From the NCBI GenBank assembly GCA_018268395.1, contig JAFDWQ010000003.1, forward strand, positions 36,128 through 100,127: a stretch of 64,000 nucleotides of DNA, in the 5' to 3' direction. The position numbers and the translations under genes were made by a program. Under the pieces are notes generated by a model that searched no databases, was not told where the DNA came from, and saw nothing but the letters and a program-made list of their open reading frames with translations. The stretch comes from Armatimonadota bacterium (GTDB lineage Bacteria; Armatimonadota; Fimbriimonadia; Fimbriimonadales; Fimbriimonadaceae). Below, one piece after another: positions 26,071 to 35,365 of this stretch. Numbering within the stretch: position 1 is the stretch's first letter; every line of letters begins with the position of its first letter.

Positions 26071-27174
26071 TCAGCCCTTCGAACCCGAAAGGTCGCGGTA
26101 GTACTCCAAGTACGCGTCGGCCATCACCTTCGGATCGAAGCGCTTGACGTTCCTCTCTCCGCGCTCGACTAGGCCCGGAAGGTTGTCCATGTGGGCCAGG
26201 ATCTCCCCAGCGGCGAGGTCGGGCAAAGTCGGGTCGAAATAGATGACGGATTGGGCGCCGACTTCCGTCATCGGGGCCCGGTTCGAGGCGAACACCGGGC
26301 ACCCGCAACACTGAGCCTCGATGATCGGCAGCCCGAAGCCTTCCGCCAACGACGGGAAGATCAGCGCGGTCGCGAGGGAATAGAAGGCTTCGACTTCCTT
26401 GTCCCCGATGTTCGGCGCCCAATCGACCCAAGCCCCGATCCCCAGACTTTCCTCGAGACGGGCCAACGCCTCCTCGCGGTCGCCGCCCGCCATCACGAGC
26501 CGCTGCGGCATGTCGGGCGATAAGCGTCGCATGGCCGCGTAGATCTTCAGCGCGCCGGGCCGGTTCTTGTACGCCTTGTTGCCCCCGATGTGGAAGAAAA
26601 ACGGGGCTCCGGTCAACTTGAACTTTCGGAGCGTCTCTCGCGCATGGTCGGAAGTCACGCGGTGATACGGCTTGTACGTGCTGTTCCGGATCAGTCTGAC
26701 GATTCCGGGATAAGCGTGAAGGTGCCGGTCGACGCCCCGGAGCGTCGTCTCGGAGACGCAGGCAAGCGCGGTCGCTTGGCGTACCCCGTTCAGGATCATC
26801 TGCTGGTAGCGCTTGCCGGAGGCCCGGACTTCCCAACCCGGAAACTCGCCCATGGCGGCTTCTAAGGCGAGAAAATCGTGGACGGTCACGAGCGTCGGCG
26901 CGGCCGTGACGTGGGGCGCGTTCATGCCCATGCCGGACTCGCAAAAGTGGACCACGTCAGCGTGCTTCGATTCCCGCTTCAGCACCCGTGGGAAGAGGAC
27001 GTACTTCTCGAAATAGCGGAACCACTTCGACTTCTGTCCCTGAGGGTTCTCGGGCCCAGGTCGGACGATTTTGAACTCGCAACGACCCTCGAGTTCGCGT
27101 GCCAACGCGCGCTCGAACCCCATGATCGAGAAGAGGATGTCCTCCTTATGGCCCCCGACGAACAGCACCCGCAT
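26071..27174 (-). CDS. Glycosyltransferase family 4
   Basis: 367 residues of GT-B fold. The N-terminal MRVLFVGGHKEDIL begins the acceptor domain. The donor domain carries FFFHIGGNKAYKNRPGAL and the nucleotide-sugar site FPSLAEGFGLPIIEAQCCG with the EX7E pattern. It is likely involved in surface polysaccharide or glycan synthesis on the cytoplasmic side. It stands alone between an outer-membrane protein and dnaA, so no pathway can be assigned. Confidence 0.88.
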   Translation of the reverse strand: MRVLFVGGHKEDILFSIMGFERALARELEGRCEFKIVRPGPENPQGQKSKWFRYFEKYVLFPRVLKRESKHADVVHFCESGMGMNAPHVTAAPTLVTVHDFLALEAAMGEFPGWEVRASGKRYQQMILNGVRQATALACVSETTLRGVDRHLHAYPGIVRLIRNSTYKPYHRVTSDHARETLRKFKLTGAPFFFHIGGNKAYKNRPGALKIYAAMRRLSPDMPQRLVMAGGDREEALARLEESLGIGAWVDWAPNIGDKEVEAFYSLATALIFPSLAEGFGLPIIEAQCCGCPVFASNRAPMTEVGAQSVIYFDPTLPDLAAGEILAHMDNLPGLVERGERNVKRFDPKVMADAYLEYYRDLSGSKG

Positions 27175-27194
27175 GCTTAGTCCCTGAAACGCAG

Positions 27195-27222
27195 ACGAAA
27201 AGAACCCGCACCCAGCCGGTGC
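27195..27222 (-). terminator. Probable terminator downstream of dnaA
   Basis: GCACC (27208-27212) and GGTGC (27218-27222) form a 5-bp stem. Read on the minus strand it is followed by GGGTTCTTTTCG. The stem is short, so confidence is moderate. Confidence 0.4.
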
Positions 27223-27256
27223 AAGAGCCGAACCGTTGGAATCTTACCTGCGAAAC

Positions 27257-28633
27257 CTAAACTTCAGGGTAGAGGTCGCGCATCAGGAGGCGGACGGAGG
27301 CGTTGAGCTCTTTGTCCCTGTTCATGAGGTCGCGGATCTTCCGGTAACCGTGCATCATGGAGGTGTGGTCGCGGTTGCCGAAGAGGGCGCCGATGTGCTT
27401 CCACGAGTCGCCTGTGATCTCTCGGGCGATGAAGACGGCGACGTGACGGGCGTGGGCGACCGGCGCTTTACGGGATACGCCTTTGATCTCGTCCACTTTG
27501 ATCTGATAGTGCCTCGAGACCGAGTCGAGGATCTGTTCGAAACTGGGTTTGGCCGTGCCGACCGTCTGGTAGTACCGCTCGACGATGCTTTGTGCCAGGC
27601 CGAGACTGATCTCTTCCGAACTGAGGCTCGCTTCGGCCGCGACCTTGGTCAAGGCGCCTTCAAGGATACGGACGTTGCTCGGTATGGCTTCGGCCATGTA
27701 CATCGCCACGTCGTGCGAGATTTCGAAGCCTTCTTGCTGAGCTTTGGCGAGAAGGATCGCGCAGCGGGTTTCGGTGTCCGGCATGAGGACGTCGGCGACG
27801 AGACCGCTTTCGAACCGCGACCGCAGCCGTTCGTCCATCAAGAGCAAGTCGCGCGGCGGCCTGTCCGAACACAGCACGATCTGCTTGCCGAGCGCATAGA
27901 GATAGTTGAACGTGTGGAAGAGCTCTTCCTGCGTCCGTTCCTTGCCTGCAATGAACTGGACGTCGTCAAGGAGCCAAACCTGGACGTTGCGCTGCGACTT
28001 GCGGAACTGGTCGATCCGGTTGTTCTGGAGCGCCTGGACGAACTCTTCGGCGAACTGCTGCGCCGTGACGTACATGACCACGCAACGGTTGTCCCGGCGG
28101 TGGATCTCATAAGCGATCGACCGCATCAGATGCGTCTTTCCGAGTCCGCTCGACCCGTAAATGAAAAGCGGGTTGTACTTGACTCCGGGTTGTGCGGCGA
28201 CGGCCTTTGCTCCGGCGTAGGCAAGCCGGTTGCTCTGGCCGACGACGAAGTTCTCGAAGCGGTACCTCCCGTCGGGAAGGAAGTCGGAAACCGTGGGTTC
28301 GAAACTGAGGGCGTGACGGGCCGGATCAGAAGCGGGGTCGCTCCGTTCGCGCGGCTGGACCCGGAGCTCGAGGCGGACGGGCGAACCGACCGCGTCGGAC
28401 AGAGCCGTCTGGACCGGCTCGCTGTACTTCTCGCGGACCCACTCCTGGACGAACTGTCCCGGAGCGTCGAAGACGGCCGTCCCGTTGTCGAGGCCGACAG
28501 GCGTCAACGGCCTGAGGAACTTCTTGATGGCGGTATCGGGAAGGACGCCTGCGAGCGATCTCAAAGCCGCCTCCCAGGCCGTCTTTAGCATCACTTGCTG
28601 CTCGTTGTCCTCAATCGTGTATTGGTCCGCCAT
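27257..28633 (-). CDS. dnaA: Chromosomal replication initiator DnaA
   Basis: 458 residues from ATG 28633. Domain I spans about 10-85; a short linker leads to AAA+ domain III with Walker A YGSSGLGKTHLMRS, Walker B WLLDDVQFIAG and sensor region LRSRFESGLVADV. Domain IV ends with the DnaA-box-binding signature GNRDHTSMMHG. It initiates replication and regulates transcription. dnaN does not follow it, unlike in many genomes. A perfect DnaA box overlaps its putative -10 (28673-28682), pointing to autoregulation. Confidence 0.96.
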   Translation of the reverse strand: MADQYTIEDNEQQVMLKTAWEAALRSLAGVLPDTAIKKFLRPLTPVGLDNGTAVFDAPGQFVQEWVREKYSEPVQTALSDAVGSPVRLELRVQPRERSDPASDPARHALSFEPTVSDFLPDGRYRFENFVVGQSNRLAYAGAKAVAAQPGVKYNPLFIYGSSGLGKTHLMRSIAYEIHRRDNRCVVMYVTAQQFAEEFVQALQNNRIDQFRKSQRNVQVWLLDDVQFIAGKERTQEELFHTFNYLYALGKQIVLCSDRPPRDLLLMDERLRSRFESGLVADVLMPDTETRCAILLAKAQQEGFEISHDVAMYMAEAIPSNVRILEGALTKVAAEASLSSEEISLGLAQSIVERYYQTVGTAKPSFEQILDSVSRHYQIKVDEIKGVSRKAPVAHARHVAVFIAREITGDSWKHIGALFGNRDHTSMMHGYRKIRDLMNRDKELNASVRLLMRDLYPEV

Positions 28634-28672
28634 GGCCGCAAGTGCCGGCCGTGTGGCCGGTCGGGGAAGGGC

Positions 28673-28682
28673 ATTATACACA
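28673..28682 (-). promoter_or_regulatory. dnaA -10 (TATAAT) overlapped by a DnaA box
   Basis: On the minus strand TATAAT occupies 28678-28673, about 39 nt before the dnaA ATG. On the plus strand 28674-28682 is TTATACACA, a perfect match to TTATNCACA. The two overlap by five bases, so DnaA binding should block the polymerase. I see no convincing -35. Confidence 0.6.
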
Positions 28683-28804
28683 CGGAGCCGGTCGAATTCC
28701 CGGTGCGCGGGCAGGCCCCTTCGACATTATTTTCCCACGGGTTCTCAACGGGCCTTCCCGCGCTCTGTCCGGGACCGGAGCCCGACTTTCGGCCAGACTG
28801 GACC

Positions 28805-29440
28805 ATGTCCGAAAGGGTGCTCGCCGTCCTCGGCGGATCGGATTCCAGCGACACGCAGATCGAGGCCTGGGCGAAGAGCGCGGACGTCGTTTACGCGGCC
28901 GACCAAGCGGCGAACCGCCTCGTCCGGCTCGGCGTCCGGCCGATCGTCGTCGGAGACCTCGATTCGTTCGACAGGGCCTTGTCCGGCGGCGTCGCGCGCG
29001 TCCATGAAGATCCGGATCCGGACCGCACGGACGCTGACAAAGTGTTCGACCTCCTCCACGCCGAGGGCCGCCGATCGGCCACCGTGGCCGGGCTCGAAGG
29101 AGACCTCTTAGACCATGTCTTGGCAAGCCTGTCCACGCTGGCACGAAGCCCCCTCGACCTTCGCGTGGTCTTCCGGAGCGGGATCGGCCACATCGTCCGG
29201 GCGGGCGTTCCGGCGACCGAGCCCGCCGCCGCCGGACGGCGCGTCTCTTTGATCCCGTTGACCTCGTGCCGGGGCGTCCATTTGACCGGAACGAAGTGGG
29301 ACGTGACCGATCGGGACATGGCTCCGGCGGGCTTTCTGAGCGTCTCGAACGAGGGCGCGGGACCGGTTTCGGCCCGGTTGGAGAGCGGTACCGCTTTGCT
29401 GTTCGTCGGTCGCGAGCCCGACTCGCCGCCCGAATGGTGA
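28805..29440 (+). CDS. Thiamine pyrophosphokinase
   Basis: 211 residues. Family motifs are PIVVGDLDSFD (metal and ATP site), DADKVFDLLHAEG and the GLEGDLLDHVLASL loop. The C-terminal beta-sandwich with SLIPLTSCRGVHLTGTKWDV binds thiamine. It converts thiamine plus ATP to thiamine diphosphate. It is divergent from dnaA, with 171 nt between them. No TPP riboswitch is visible upstream. Confidence 0.88.
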   Translation: MSERVLAVLGGSDSSDTQIEAWAKSADVVYAADQAANRLVRLGVRPIVVGDLDSFDRALSGGVARVHEDPDPDRTDADKVFDLLHAEGRRSATVAGLEGDLLDHVLASLSTLARSPLDLRVVFRSGIGHIVRAGVPATEPAAAGRRVSLIPLTSCRGVHLTGTKWDVTDRDMAPAGFLSVSNEGAGPVSARLESGTALLFVGREPDSPPEW

Positions 29441-29445
29441 ACCTT

Positions 29446-29473
29446 TTGAGCCCTGCAAGCCGACCATTATAGT
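29446..29473 (+). promoter_or_regulatory. Sigma70-type promoter of the FHA gene
   Basis: TTGAGC (29446-29451), 16-nt spacer, TATAGT (29468-29473). It lies just after the preceding stop codon and leaves a leader of about 26 nt before ATG 29507. Confidence 0.6.
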
Positions 29474-29506
29474 GAGACGGGGGCGTCGTCGCCCCTGTAA
29501 ACGACC

Positions 29507-29953
29507 ATGGACCTTTCGCAGCACGAAACGGCGCCCGAAACGGCGACCGCCGAAGAAGCCGCCGTCGACCAGACCGTCGCCGCCGTCGAGCCCCAAGACG
29601 AGAGCGGGTCGGATCCGGAACCGGGGACGATCGAAGCTTCGCTCGTTCTGAAACGCGCCGGCCAGGAGACCGACGAGGTGTTCCCGTTCCAGGCTCCGGC
29701 CGTGATCGGTCGCTTCGACGCCAGTGTCGGGCCGGTGGACATCGACCTGGGCGACCTTCCAGAGGGCAGTTATGTCAGCCGTAAGCACGCCAAGATCACC
29801 TGCGACGACGGCGTCTACCGAATCATCGACCTTGGCTCCTCCAACGGGACTTACGTTCTGAGGGACGACTTCGAAAAAGTTACGGAATCGGAGATCTTCG
29901 ACGGGACCGAGATCGCTTTGGGCAACGCAAGGTTCGTGGTCCGGCTAAAATAG
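29507..29953 (+). CDS. FHA-domain protein
   Basis: 148 residues. An acidic, probably disordered N-terminus (about 1-45, rich in Glu, Ala and Thr) precedes a forkhead-associated domain with the phosphothreonine-binding motifs VIGRFDASVG, YVSRKHAKI and DLGSSNGTYV. It likely binds a phosphorylated partner in the cytoplasm. The Thr residues in the N-terminal tail could be targets of a Ser/Thr kinase, but none is encoded nearby. Confidence 0.88.
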   Translation: MDLSQHETAPETATAEEAAVDQTVAAVEPQDESGSDPEPGTIEASLVLKRAGQETDEVFPFQAPAVIGRFDASVGPVDIDLGDLPEGSYVSRKHAKITCDDGVYRIIDLGSSNGTYVLRDDFEKVTESEIFDGTEIALGNARFVVRLK

Positions 29954-30046
29954 GTGTCGAGCCCTAAAAAGGTTCGGAGGTCCTGAGTCGTCGGCATCGG
30001 CAGCCGTGCCGCTCCGTCAGATGTACTAGGCCCGCCAACCGACCAC

Positions 30047-30931
30047 ATGCCATTCCGCTTGCGACCTAAGTCCGCGTTCCGGTTTCTCTTCGACTTCGTC
30101 TCACAAGGTGCTTGCTTCCTAGACGGTCAAGGGACGATCGTCACGGCCAACCCGTTGTTGTGCCGATGGCTCGAGTTGCCAGACCCCGAAGGCACGGCCA
30201 TGACCGATTGGATCGAAAAACCCTCGGTCTGGTGTCCGCCGGGAGAGTTCGAGGCAGAACTCAAGTCGTCCTCAGGCATTGTCCGTCACGTGACCGTACG
30301 GACCGAGAAGATCTTCGACGAGCAAGGGGACTTTGCCGGTTACGGATGCCTCTTTTCAGACCAGTCCATGGTCAAAGCCCTTGAAGGACGCCTCGTGGCC
30401 GAGTTACAGCGGATGGCCAAGCTCGCTGGCGAAGACCCGCTGACGGGAGTCGCGAACCGTAGGGCGTTCGACGAGACCCTGGCCCATCTGACCCAGGCCG
30501 ACGAACGGAAGTTCGGCGTGGTGCTGGCCGACCTCGACGACTTCAAGCAGGTCAACGACTCCTTCGGGCACACGGTCGGCGACCAGGTCCTCGTCGAGTT
30601 CGCAAAGAGGCTCCAGCACCTGGTCCGGGAGGGCGACCTCGTCGCACGGATCGGCGGCGACGAATTCGCCGTCCTGATGCCGAACGTCACCATCGTCGGT
30701 CTCACTGAAGCCGCGAACCGATTGCGCGAATCGCTGTGCGCCGAAATGGACGTGCGGGGACGCAAAATGACCGTGTTCGCTTCGATCGGCTACGCCCATA
30801 GCGGTCCCGACCCCAAGACCGTCGTCCAACGGGCCGACCATTGGATGTACACGCACAAGAACGTGCGGGACGCGGCCGGGATTTCGGGGATGGCCGGGCA
30901 GGACGACGACGTCAACCGTCGCGTCGTCTAG
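30047..30931 (+). CDS. Diguanylate cyclase with PAS-like sensor domain
   Basis: 294 residues. A PAS-like domain (about 10-120, GACFLDGQGTIVTANPLLC) is joined to a GGDEF domain starting at DPLTGVANRRAFDE. The active site GGDEF is at 203-207 and the inhibitory I-site RxxD (REGD) lies exactly 5 residues upstream, so an active, product-inhibited c-di-GMP synthase is expected. There is no TM segment, so it is cytoplasmic. Its end overlaps the convergent yraN by 20 nt. Confidence 0.92.
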   Translation: MPFRLRPKSAFRFLFDFVSQGACFLDGQGTIVTANPLLCRWLELPDPEGTAMTDWIEKPSVWCPPGEFEAELKSSSGIVRHVTVRTEKIFDEQGDFAGYGCLFSDQSMVKALEGRLVAELQRMAKLAGEDPLTGVANRRAFDETLAHLTQADERKFGVVLADLDDFKQVNDSFGHTVGDQVLVEFAKRLQHLVREGDLVARIGGDEFAVLMPNVTIVGLTEAANRLRESLCAEMDVRGRKMTVFASIGYAHSGPDPKTVVQRADHWMYTHKNVRDAAGISGMAGQDDDVNRRVV

Positions 30932-31268
30932 GAGCTCCGAACGCCCCGACATGGTGACGGATGCCTTCGGGCGTGACCGCGACGATGTCGAATCGGGTCG
31001 GAGCCGCATGGGTCCCGGTCTTGGTCAGGTACGCGTCCACCGCGTCGGACAGCCGGCTGGCTTTCGTATGGCCGACGGCTGCTTCCGGTGCGCCCCTGGC
31101 GCGGAACTTGACTTCGACGAAGACGAGCGTGTCGCCGTCCATGGCGACGATGTCGATCTCACCGCCGGCAGCCTTGAAGCGGCGGGTCACTAAGGTGTAA
31201 CCTAATCCAAGAAGGTACTCGGCCGCACGGTCTTCGTGCCGGTTGCCTTCAGCCCGTCGGTTGGCCAC
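30912..31268 (-). CDS. yraN: YraN family (UPF0102) nuclease-fold protein
   Basis: 118 residues from GTG 31268. Family motifs are NRHEDRAAEYLLGLGYTLV and the PD-(D/E)XK-like GGEIDIVAMDGD...VFVEVKFR. The fold is that of Holliday-junction-type nucleases, but the biochemical role is unsettled. GATACT ends 6 nt upstream of the GTG, which decides this start over a longer frame reaching 31493. Confidence 0.88.
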   Translation of the reverse strand: MANRRAEGNRHEDRAAEYLLGLGYTLVTRRFKAAGGEIDIVAMDGDTLVFVEVKFRARGAPEAAVGHTKASRLSDAVDAYLTKTGTHAAPTRFDIVAVTPEGIRHHVGAFGAPRRRDG

Positions 31269-31274
31269 GGGGCC

Positions 31275-31280
31275 AGTATC
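31275..31280 (-). promoter_or_regulatory. -10-like GATACT of yraN, leaderless type
   Basis: GATACT on the minus strand (one mismatch to TATACT) followed by 6 nt and GTG 31268. Confidence 0.4.
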
Positions 31281-31388
31281 CCTGACCCGCAGGATCGTAC
31301 GGGAAGGCCCACGACGGTCATCGGATCGACGCGGCACGCTCGGTACCATTCCCGCCTGGCCGCTCATTCCTCCCTTACCGCGCCGGCC

Positions 31389-32687
31389 TTGGGCGACGTC
31401 GTCCGGAGCTACGTGCCGCTCGCCGTGTCGTGGATCATGATGGCGGCCGAGGCACCGGTCTGCACAGGCACGGTGAACTCGTTGCCCGACCACCGTGTCC
31501 AGCTCGCCGCGCTACAGGTCGTGTTCGCGATGGCCTTGTTCATCGAAAGCCCGGTCATCGACCTTTTGGCGACGTCGACGACACTGGCCGGGTCGCGTTC
31601 CGACTATCAGGCGATCCGAAAGTTCACGGGCTGGCTGATGGCCTGGACGTTCGTGTTCCACTTCGTCTTGTCCGCGACGCCCGTGTTCACGTTCGTGTTC
31701 GAGACGGTCTTGCGGCAGACGACAGAGGTGGCGGAGGCGGCGCGCATCCCGATGCTGATCCTTCTTCCTTGGAGTCCGGCGATCGGTTGGCGTCGGCACG
31801 TCCAAGGACTGTTGATCCGCAACGGGACGACCCGGCCGATCGGCTTCGGCACGTTGGTCCGCATCTCGACGATCACCCTGGTCTCGGTCGTCGGGTTCGC
31901 CTCGAAGGGATTGAAAGGCGCCGAAGTGGCCGCCGTCGCGCTCAGTTGTTCGGTCGTGGCCGAAGCCGTCTATATTCATTTCGCGGGCCGGCGGGCGTTG
32001 GCGACCGTGCTCTGGCGCGAATCCGGGGGCGGGCCGCTCGATGCGAAGGCCCTGCTCCGGTTCCACCTTCCGTTGTCGCTGTCGACGATGGCGATGCTGA
32101 CGACGCTTCCGATGGTCAGTTGGGCTCTGAACAAGTCGCCGGAAGGCATCCTTGCCATGAATTCGTGGCAAGTCGCATTGGGCTTGGCGTTCTTGTTCCG
32201 GACGATGACGTTCGCCCTTCCTGAGATCGTGATCTCGAATTGGCACGAGGGTTCGGGCGCAAAGCTCTTGTCACGGTTTTGCCTCGGCATCGGTGCGGGA
32301 CTGTCCGCTTTGATGCTCCTCATGTCCGCGACCGGGCTCGACCGATCGTTTTTCAGTGCCGTGATCCGGGCCGACGCCGACGTGGCTTCAGGCGCCCACC
32401 AGGCGTTCTTGTGGTCGTCGGCGTTGCCTCTGCTCTCGGCGGCGACAAGCTACACGAAGGGTGTCCTCACGGCGGAGAAGGTCACCGTCACCCGCGCCGC
32501 AGCGACGGTCGCGTCCGTCGGTGTCTTGATCTCGGTGCTCCAATACGGCGTGACGGCCCGGTGGCCGGGGGTCGTCACGGCGTCGGCGGCAGTGACCGCG
32601 TCGCAGGCGGCCGAGTTCGCCGTCCTGGCCGGATTCATGGCCCTCAGGGCGCGAAAGCCGACGGCCATCGGTGGAGCACGACGCTAG
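31389..32687 (+). CDS. MATE/ANK-like polytopic membrane transporter
   Basis: About 432 residues if TTG 31389 is the start. The open frame reaches back to GTG 31236, but that would overlap divergent yraN. A CTG at 31356 lies 6 nt after TACCAT and is another possibility. About a dozen hydrophobic helices are seen, the first being YVPLAVSWIMMAAEAP. An early segment VIDLLATSTTLAGSRSDY resembles progressive-ankylosis/MATE-like flippases. The substrate is unknown. No biosynthetic cluster is adjacent. Confidence 0.75.
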   Translation: MGDVVRSYVPLAVSWIMMAAEAPVCTGTVNSLPDHRVQLAALQVVFAMALFIESPVIDLLATSTTLAGSRSDYQAIRKFTGWLMAWTFVFHFVLSATPVFTFVFETVLRQTTEVAEAARIPMLILLPWSPAIGWRRHVQGLLIRNGTTRPIGFGTLVRISTITLVSVVGFASKGLKGAEVAAVALSCSVVAEAVYIHFAGRRALATVLWRESGGGPLDAKALLRFHLPLSLSTMAMLTTLPMVSWALNKSPEGILAMNSWQVALGLAFLFRTMTFALPEIVISNWHEGSGAKLLSRFCLGIGAGLSALMLLMSATGLDRSFFSAVIRADADVASGAHQAFLWSSALPLLSAATSYTKGVLTAEKVTVTRAAATVASVGVLISVLQYGVTARWPGVVTASAAVTASQAAEFAVLAGFMALRARKPTAIGGARR

Positions 32688-32777
32688 GTTCCTCCAGGCC
32701 GCGCTTCAAAAAAGTCGAGAAAAATGCAACCTTCGAGGCTGTTCATGGATTACCATGTTCACTCAGAGGTCTAGCCT

Positions 32778-33584
32778 ATGGCCCGACATTCCCTTATCCG
32801 TGCATTCACCCTCATCGAGCTGCTGGTCGTCATCGCGATCATCGCGATCTTGGCCGCCATCCTCTTCCCGGTCTTCGCCCAGGCCAAAGACGCCGCAAAG
32901 CAGACCCAGTGCCTCATGCAGATGAGGCAGATCGGCTACGCCCACATCATGTACAAGGGCGACCACGACGATTGCTGGGCTCCTGCGATCAACTTCAGCG
33001 GAGGACAGCCTGGCTATCCGCCGACCATGATCTGGATCGGTTACGACACGCGGAACACCGGTATGTTCCAGAACTTCTACGGAAGGATGGACATGCCCGC
33101 GACGCGCCCCTCGGCGCCTGCGATGTTGGACCCTTACATCAAGAACGACGACATCCGGAAGTGCCCGAAGACGCCGAACAACTACCAGATGGTCATCGCC
33201 TACAGCTGGTTCAATAAGCAGTACTACTCGGCCTACTACAGCCGTAACCCGAAGGCGCAAGGCAATGAATGGGGCCCCGGTGCCAAGGATTGCGAGTTCA
33301 AGCTGGGGACGTTCGAGTGTAAAGGGGCGAACGACTCTGAGATGGAAGACCCTGCGGGCACGATCGTCGCATGGGAACACGGGGCCCGGGTCCCGATGTG
33401 CAACTTCCTGCAGACCGACGACTGGTTCGACTCTCCCCCGAACAATCCGGCCTTGAAGGACCACTTCCAATGGCTGCACCATGACGGCGCCGTGATCATT
33501 TGGGGCGACGGACGGGCCAAGCGCATCGTCTACTCAGCCCTCAAACGGCCCTACTTCTCTGTCCGAAAAGACATCTATCAGTGA
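32778..33584 (+). CDS. Pseudopilin-like protein, tandem copy 1
   Basis: 268 residues. A type IV prepilin leader (MARHSLIRA) is cleaved before [15 protein letters not shown], with Ala instead of Gly at -1 and Glu at position 5 of the mature protein. The C-terminal domain has paired cysteines ([16 protein letters not shown]) and ends [17 protein letters not shown] ... [12 protein letters not shown]. It is exported and assembled, or held in the inner membrane, by a type II/IV pilus-like system not in this window. It is the first of three adjacent paralogues. AGAGG precedes the ATG. Confidence 0.9.
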   Translation: MARHSLIRAFTLIELLVVIAIIAILAAILFPVFAQAKDAAKQTQCLMQMRQIGYAHIMYKGDHDDCWAPAINFSGGQPGYPPTMIWIGYDTRNTGMFQNFYGRMDMPATRPSAPAMLDPYIKNDDIRKCPKTPNNYQMVIAYSWFNKQYYSAYYSRNPKAQGNEWGPGAKDCEFKLGTFECKGANDSEMEDPAGTIVAWEHGARVPMCNFLQTDDWFDSPPNNPALKDHFQWLHHDGAVIIWGDGRAKRIVYSALKRPYFSVRKDIYQ

Positions 33585-33601
33585 GCCCCCGGCGACCTGA
33601 C

Positions 33602-33645
33602 GCGGCCCTGGTGCCCCTGGCGCCAGGGCCGCCGTCGTCGTTTTT
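33602..33645 (+). terminator. Strong intrinsic terminator after pseudopilin 1
   Basis: GCGGCCCTGG (33602-33611) pairs perfectly with CCAGGGCCGC (33623-33632), followed by CGTCGTCGTTTTT. This separates copies 1 and 2 transcriptionally. Confidence 0.75.
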
Positions 33646-33709
33646 GCTGCGGACCGGGATTTCCGGGCCCCCGATGCAATAGGATGTACGGGGACGAAAA
33701 GGAACTGAC

Positions 33710-34516
33710 ATGCGGCGTGCGTTCACTCTGATCGAGCTTCTGGTCGTCATCGCGATCATCGCGATCTTGGCCGCCATCCTCTTCCCCGTCTTCGTCCAAG
33801 CCAAGGAATCGGCGAAACAGACCCAGTGCATGATGCAGATGAAGCAGACCGGACTGGGGCTCATCATGTACGCGGGAGACCATGACGACACGTGGTGCCC
33901 GATGGCCAACGCGACGACGGTCGCACCTGGACGGCCGCAGCAACCTTGGATCGGATATGACACGAGGAACGCCGGCCTCATCGGCGGGTTCTACGGGGAC
34001 ATGACCTTACCGGCGCGGAACGCGCCCGTCGAAGGCAAGATCGACCCGTACCTGAAGAACAACAGCGTCAAGCGGTGTCCGAAAACGCCCGACGGATGGC
34101 AGCTCGCCGTCGCCTACAACCTGTGGCCGCGATGCAAGGTCCCATACCAGTGTGCGTATTCGAACTATTGGACCAGCAATCCCAAGGCCGAGTTCAACGA
34201 GTACGGGCCGGGCGCCGTCGATTACGAATCGCCCCGCGGATTCGTCGAGACCCGCGGAGTCAACGATTCCGAGATCCAAGAAAGCGCGAACACGATCGCG
34301 CTATGGGAGCACGGTGCTTGGGTCCCGGGGTGCAACTTCCTCTTCGGGCCGAACTGGTACGACAGCCCTCCCGACTCCGAGAACTTTTTGAACCATTTCC
34401 ACTTCCTCCACAGGCAGGGGGCGGTGACGGTCTGGTGCGACGGGCACGTCAAGCGTATGTCCTATGGACAGTTGCGCCGTCCCATGTTTTCGGTCCGGAA
34501 GGACATTTATCAGTAG
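33710..34516 (+). CDS. Pseudopilin-like protein, tandem copy 2
   Basis: 268 residues. MRRA precedes [15 protein letters not shown]; again Ala is at -1. The C-terminal domain aligns by eye with copy 1 along its whole length ([54 protein letters not shown]). AAAAGGAA provides a ribosome binding site, and it has its own upstream region after the terminator of copy 1. It is probably a surface or secretion-related minor pilin-like protein. Confidence 0.9.
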   Translation: MRRAFTLIELLVVIAIIAILAAILFPVFVQAKESAKQTQCMMQMKQTGLGLIMYAGDHDDTWCPMANATTVAPGRPQQPWIGYDTRNAGLIGGFYGDMTLPARNAPVEGKIDPYLKNNSVKRCPKTPDGWQLAVAYNLWPRCKVPYQCAYSNYWTSNPKAEFNEYGPGAVDYESPRGFVETRGVNDSEIQESANTIALWEHGAWVPGCNFLFGPNWYDSPPDSENFLNHFHFLHRQGAVTVWCDGHVKRMSYGQLRRPMFSVRKDIYQ

Positions 34517-34544
34517 CGCACCCGGGATTCGGCCCTGGACGGCC

Positions 34545-34550
34545 TACAAT
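34545..34550 (+). promoter_or_regulatory. -10 element TACAAT of pseudopilin 3, leaderless type
   Basis: TACAAT ends 6 nt before ATG 34557 with no Shine-Dalgarno sequence between. Copy 3 therefore has its own promoter although only 40 nt separate it from copy 2. Confidence 0.6.
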
Positions 34551-34556
34551 GCTGGG

Positions 34557-35345
34557 ATGAGGCGCGGACGCGGCTTTACGCTGATCGAGCTTTTGGTCGT
34601 GATCGCGATCATCGCGGTCCTTACAGCGGTCCTGTTCCCGGTCTTCGTCCAGGCCAAGGAATCCGCCAAGCAGACCCAGTGCATCCTGCAGATGCGGCAG
34701 ATCGGCCTTGGTCTGGCCCTTTACCGGGACGCGAACGACGACGTTTGGCCCGCCACCGCGAACATGACACAGGCGCCCGGCTATCCGCCGCAAATGATGT
34801 GGATGGGCTACGACACGCGAAACGCCGGGTTGAACAGCGGGTTCTACGGCCGGATGGACCAGCCCGCCAAGTATCCGGCCGCACCCGGCATGATCGACCC
34901 CTACCTGAAAAACGAGGCGATCAAACGGTGCCCGAACACGCCGACGGGCTACCAGATGGTGATCGCCTACTCCTGGTTCAATCAGATGGAGATGCTGTCG
35001 CCGTACTACCAGACCAACCCTAAGGCGAAGGGGAACGAGTACGGCCCTGGTGGAAAGAACTGCAATTCCGTGCCCTACATGCATTGCGAAGGGGTCGGCG
35101 ACTCTGAGGTCGAAGAACCGACCGCGACCCTCGTCGCCTGGGAACACGGTGCGTTCGTACCCGCCTGTAACTTCCTCCAGCGGCCCGGCTGGTTCGACGT
35201 CCCGCCGTGGACGACCAAGCGCCACTTCGAATGGCTGCACCACGAGGGCGGCGTCACGCTCTGGGCCGACAGCCGCGCAAAGAGGATCGTCTACGGCGCC
35301 TTGAGGCGGCCCTATTTCTCGGTCCGGAAGGACATCTATCGTTAG
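34557..35345 (+). CDS. Pseudopilin-like protein, tandem copy 3
   Basis: 262 residues. MRRGRG precedes [15 protein letters not shown], here with the canonical Gly at -1. The C-terminal domain parallels copies 1 and 2 ([72 protein letters not shown]). Copies 1 and 3 are closer to each other than either is to copy 2. It is the end of the three-gene family cluster. Confidence 0.9.
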   Translation: MRRGRGFTLIELLVVIAIIAVLTAVLFPVFVQAKESAKQTQCILQMRQIGLGLALYRDANDDVWPATANMTQAPGYPPQMMWMGYDTRNAGLNSGFYGRMDQPAKYPAAPGMIDPYLKNEAIKRCPNTPTGYQMVIAYSWFNQMEMLSPYYQTNPKAKGNEYGPGGKNCNSVPYMHCEGVGDSEVEEPTATLVAWEHGAFVPACNFLQRPGWFDVPPWTTKRHFEWLHHEGGVTLWADSRAKRIVYGALRRPYFSVRKDIYR

Positions 35346-35365
35346 ACCCGGCAATTCTGCCGAAA

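Noticed and set aside
24592-26172. 526-codon plus-strand ORF
   Set aside because: It is antisense to hflX and the outer-membrane protein gene, with skewed Arg/Asp/Val composition typical of a shadow frame.
27236-28588. 450-codon plus-strand ORF opposite dnaA
   Set aside because: Antisense shadow of dnaA.
28634-28804. Replication origin next to dnaA
   Set aside because: Only one perfect DnaA box and no clear AT-rich unwinding stretch were found, so oriC is not supported here.
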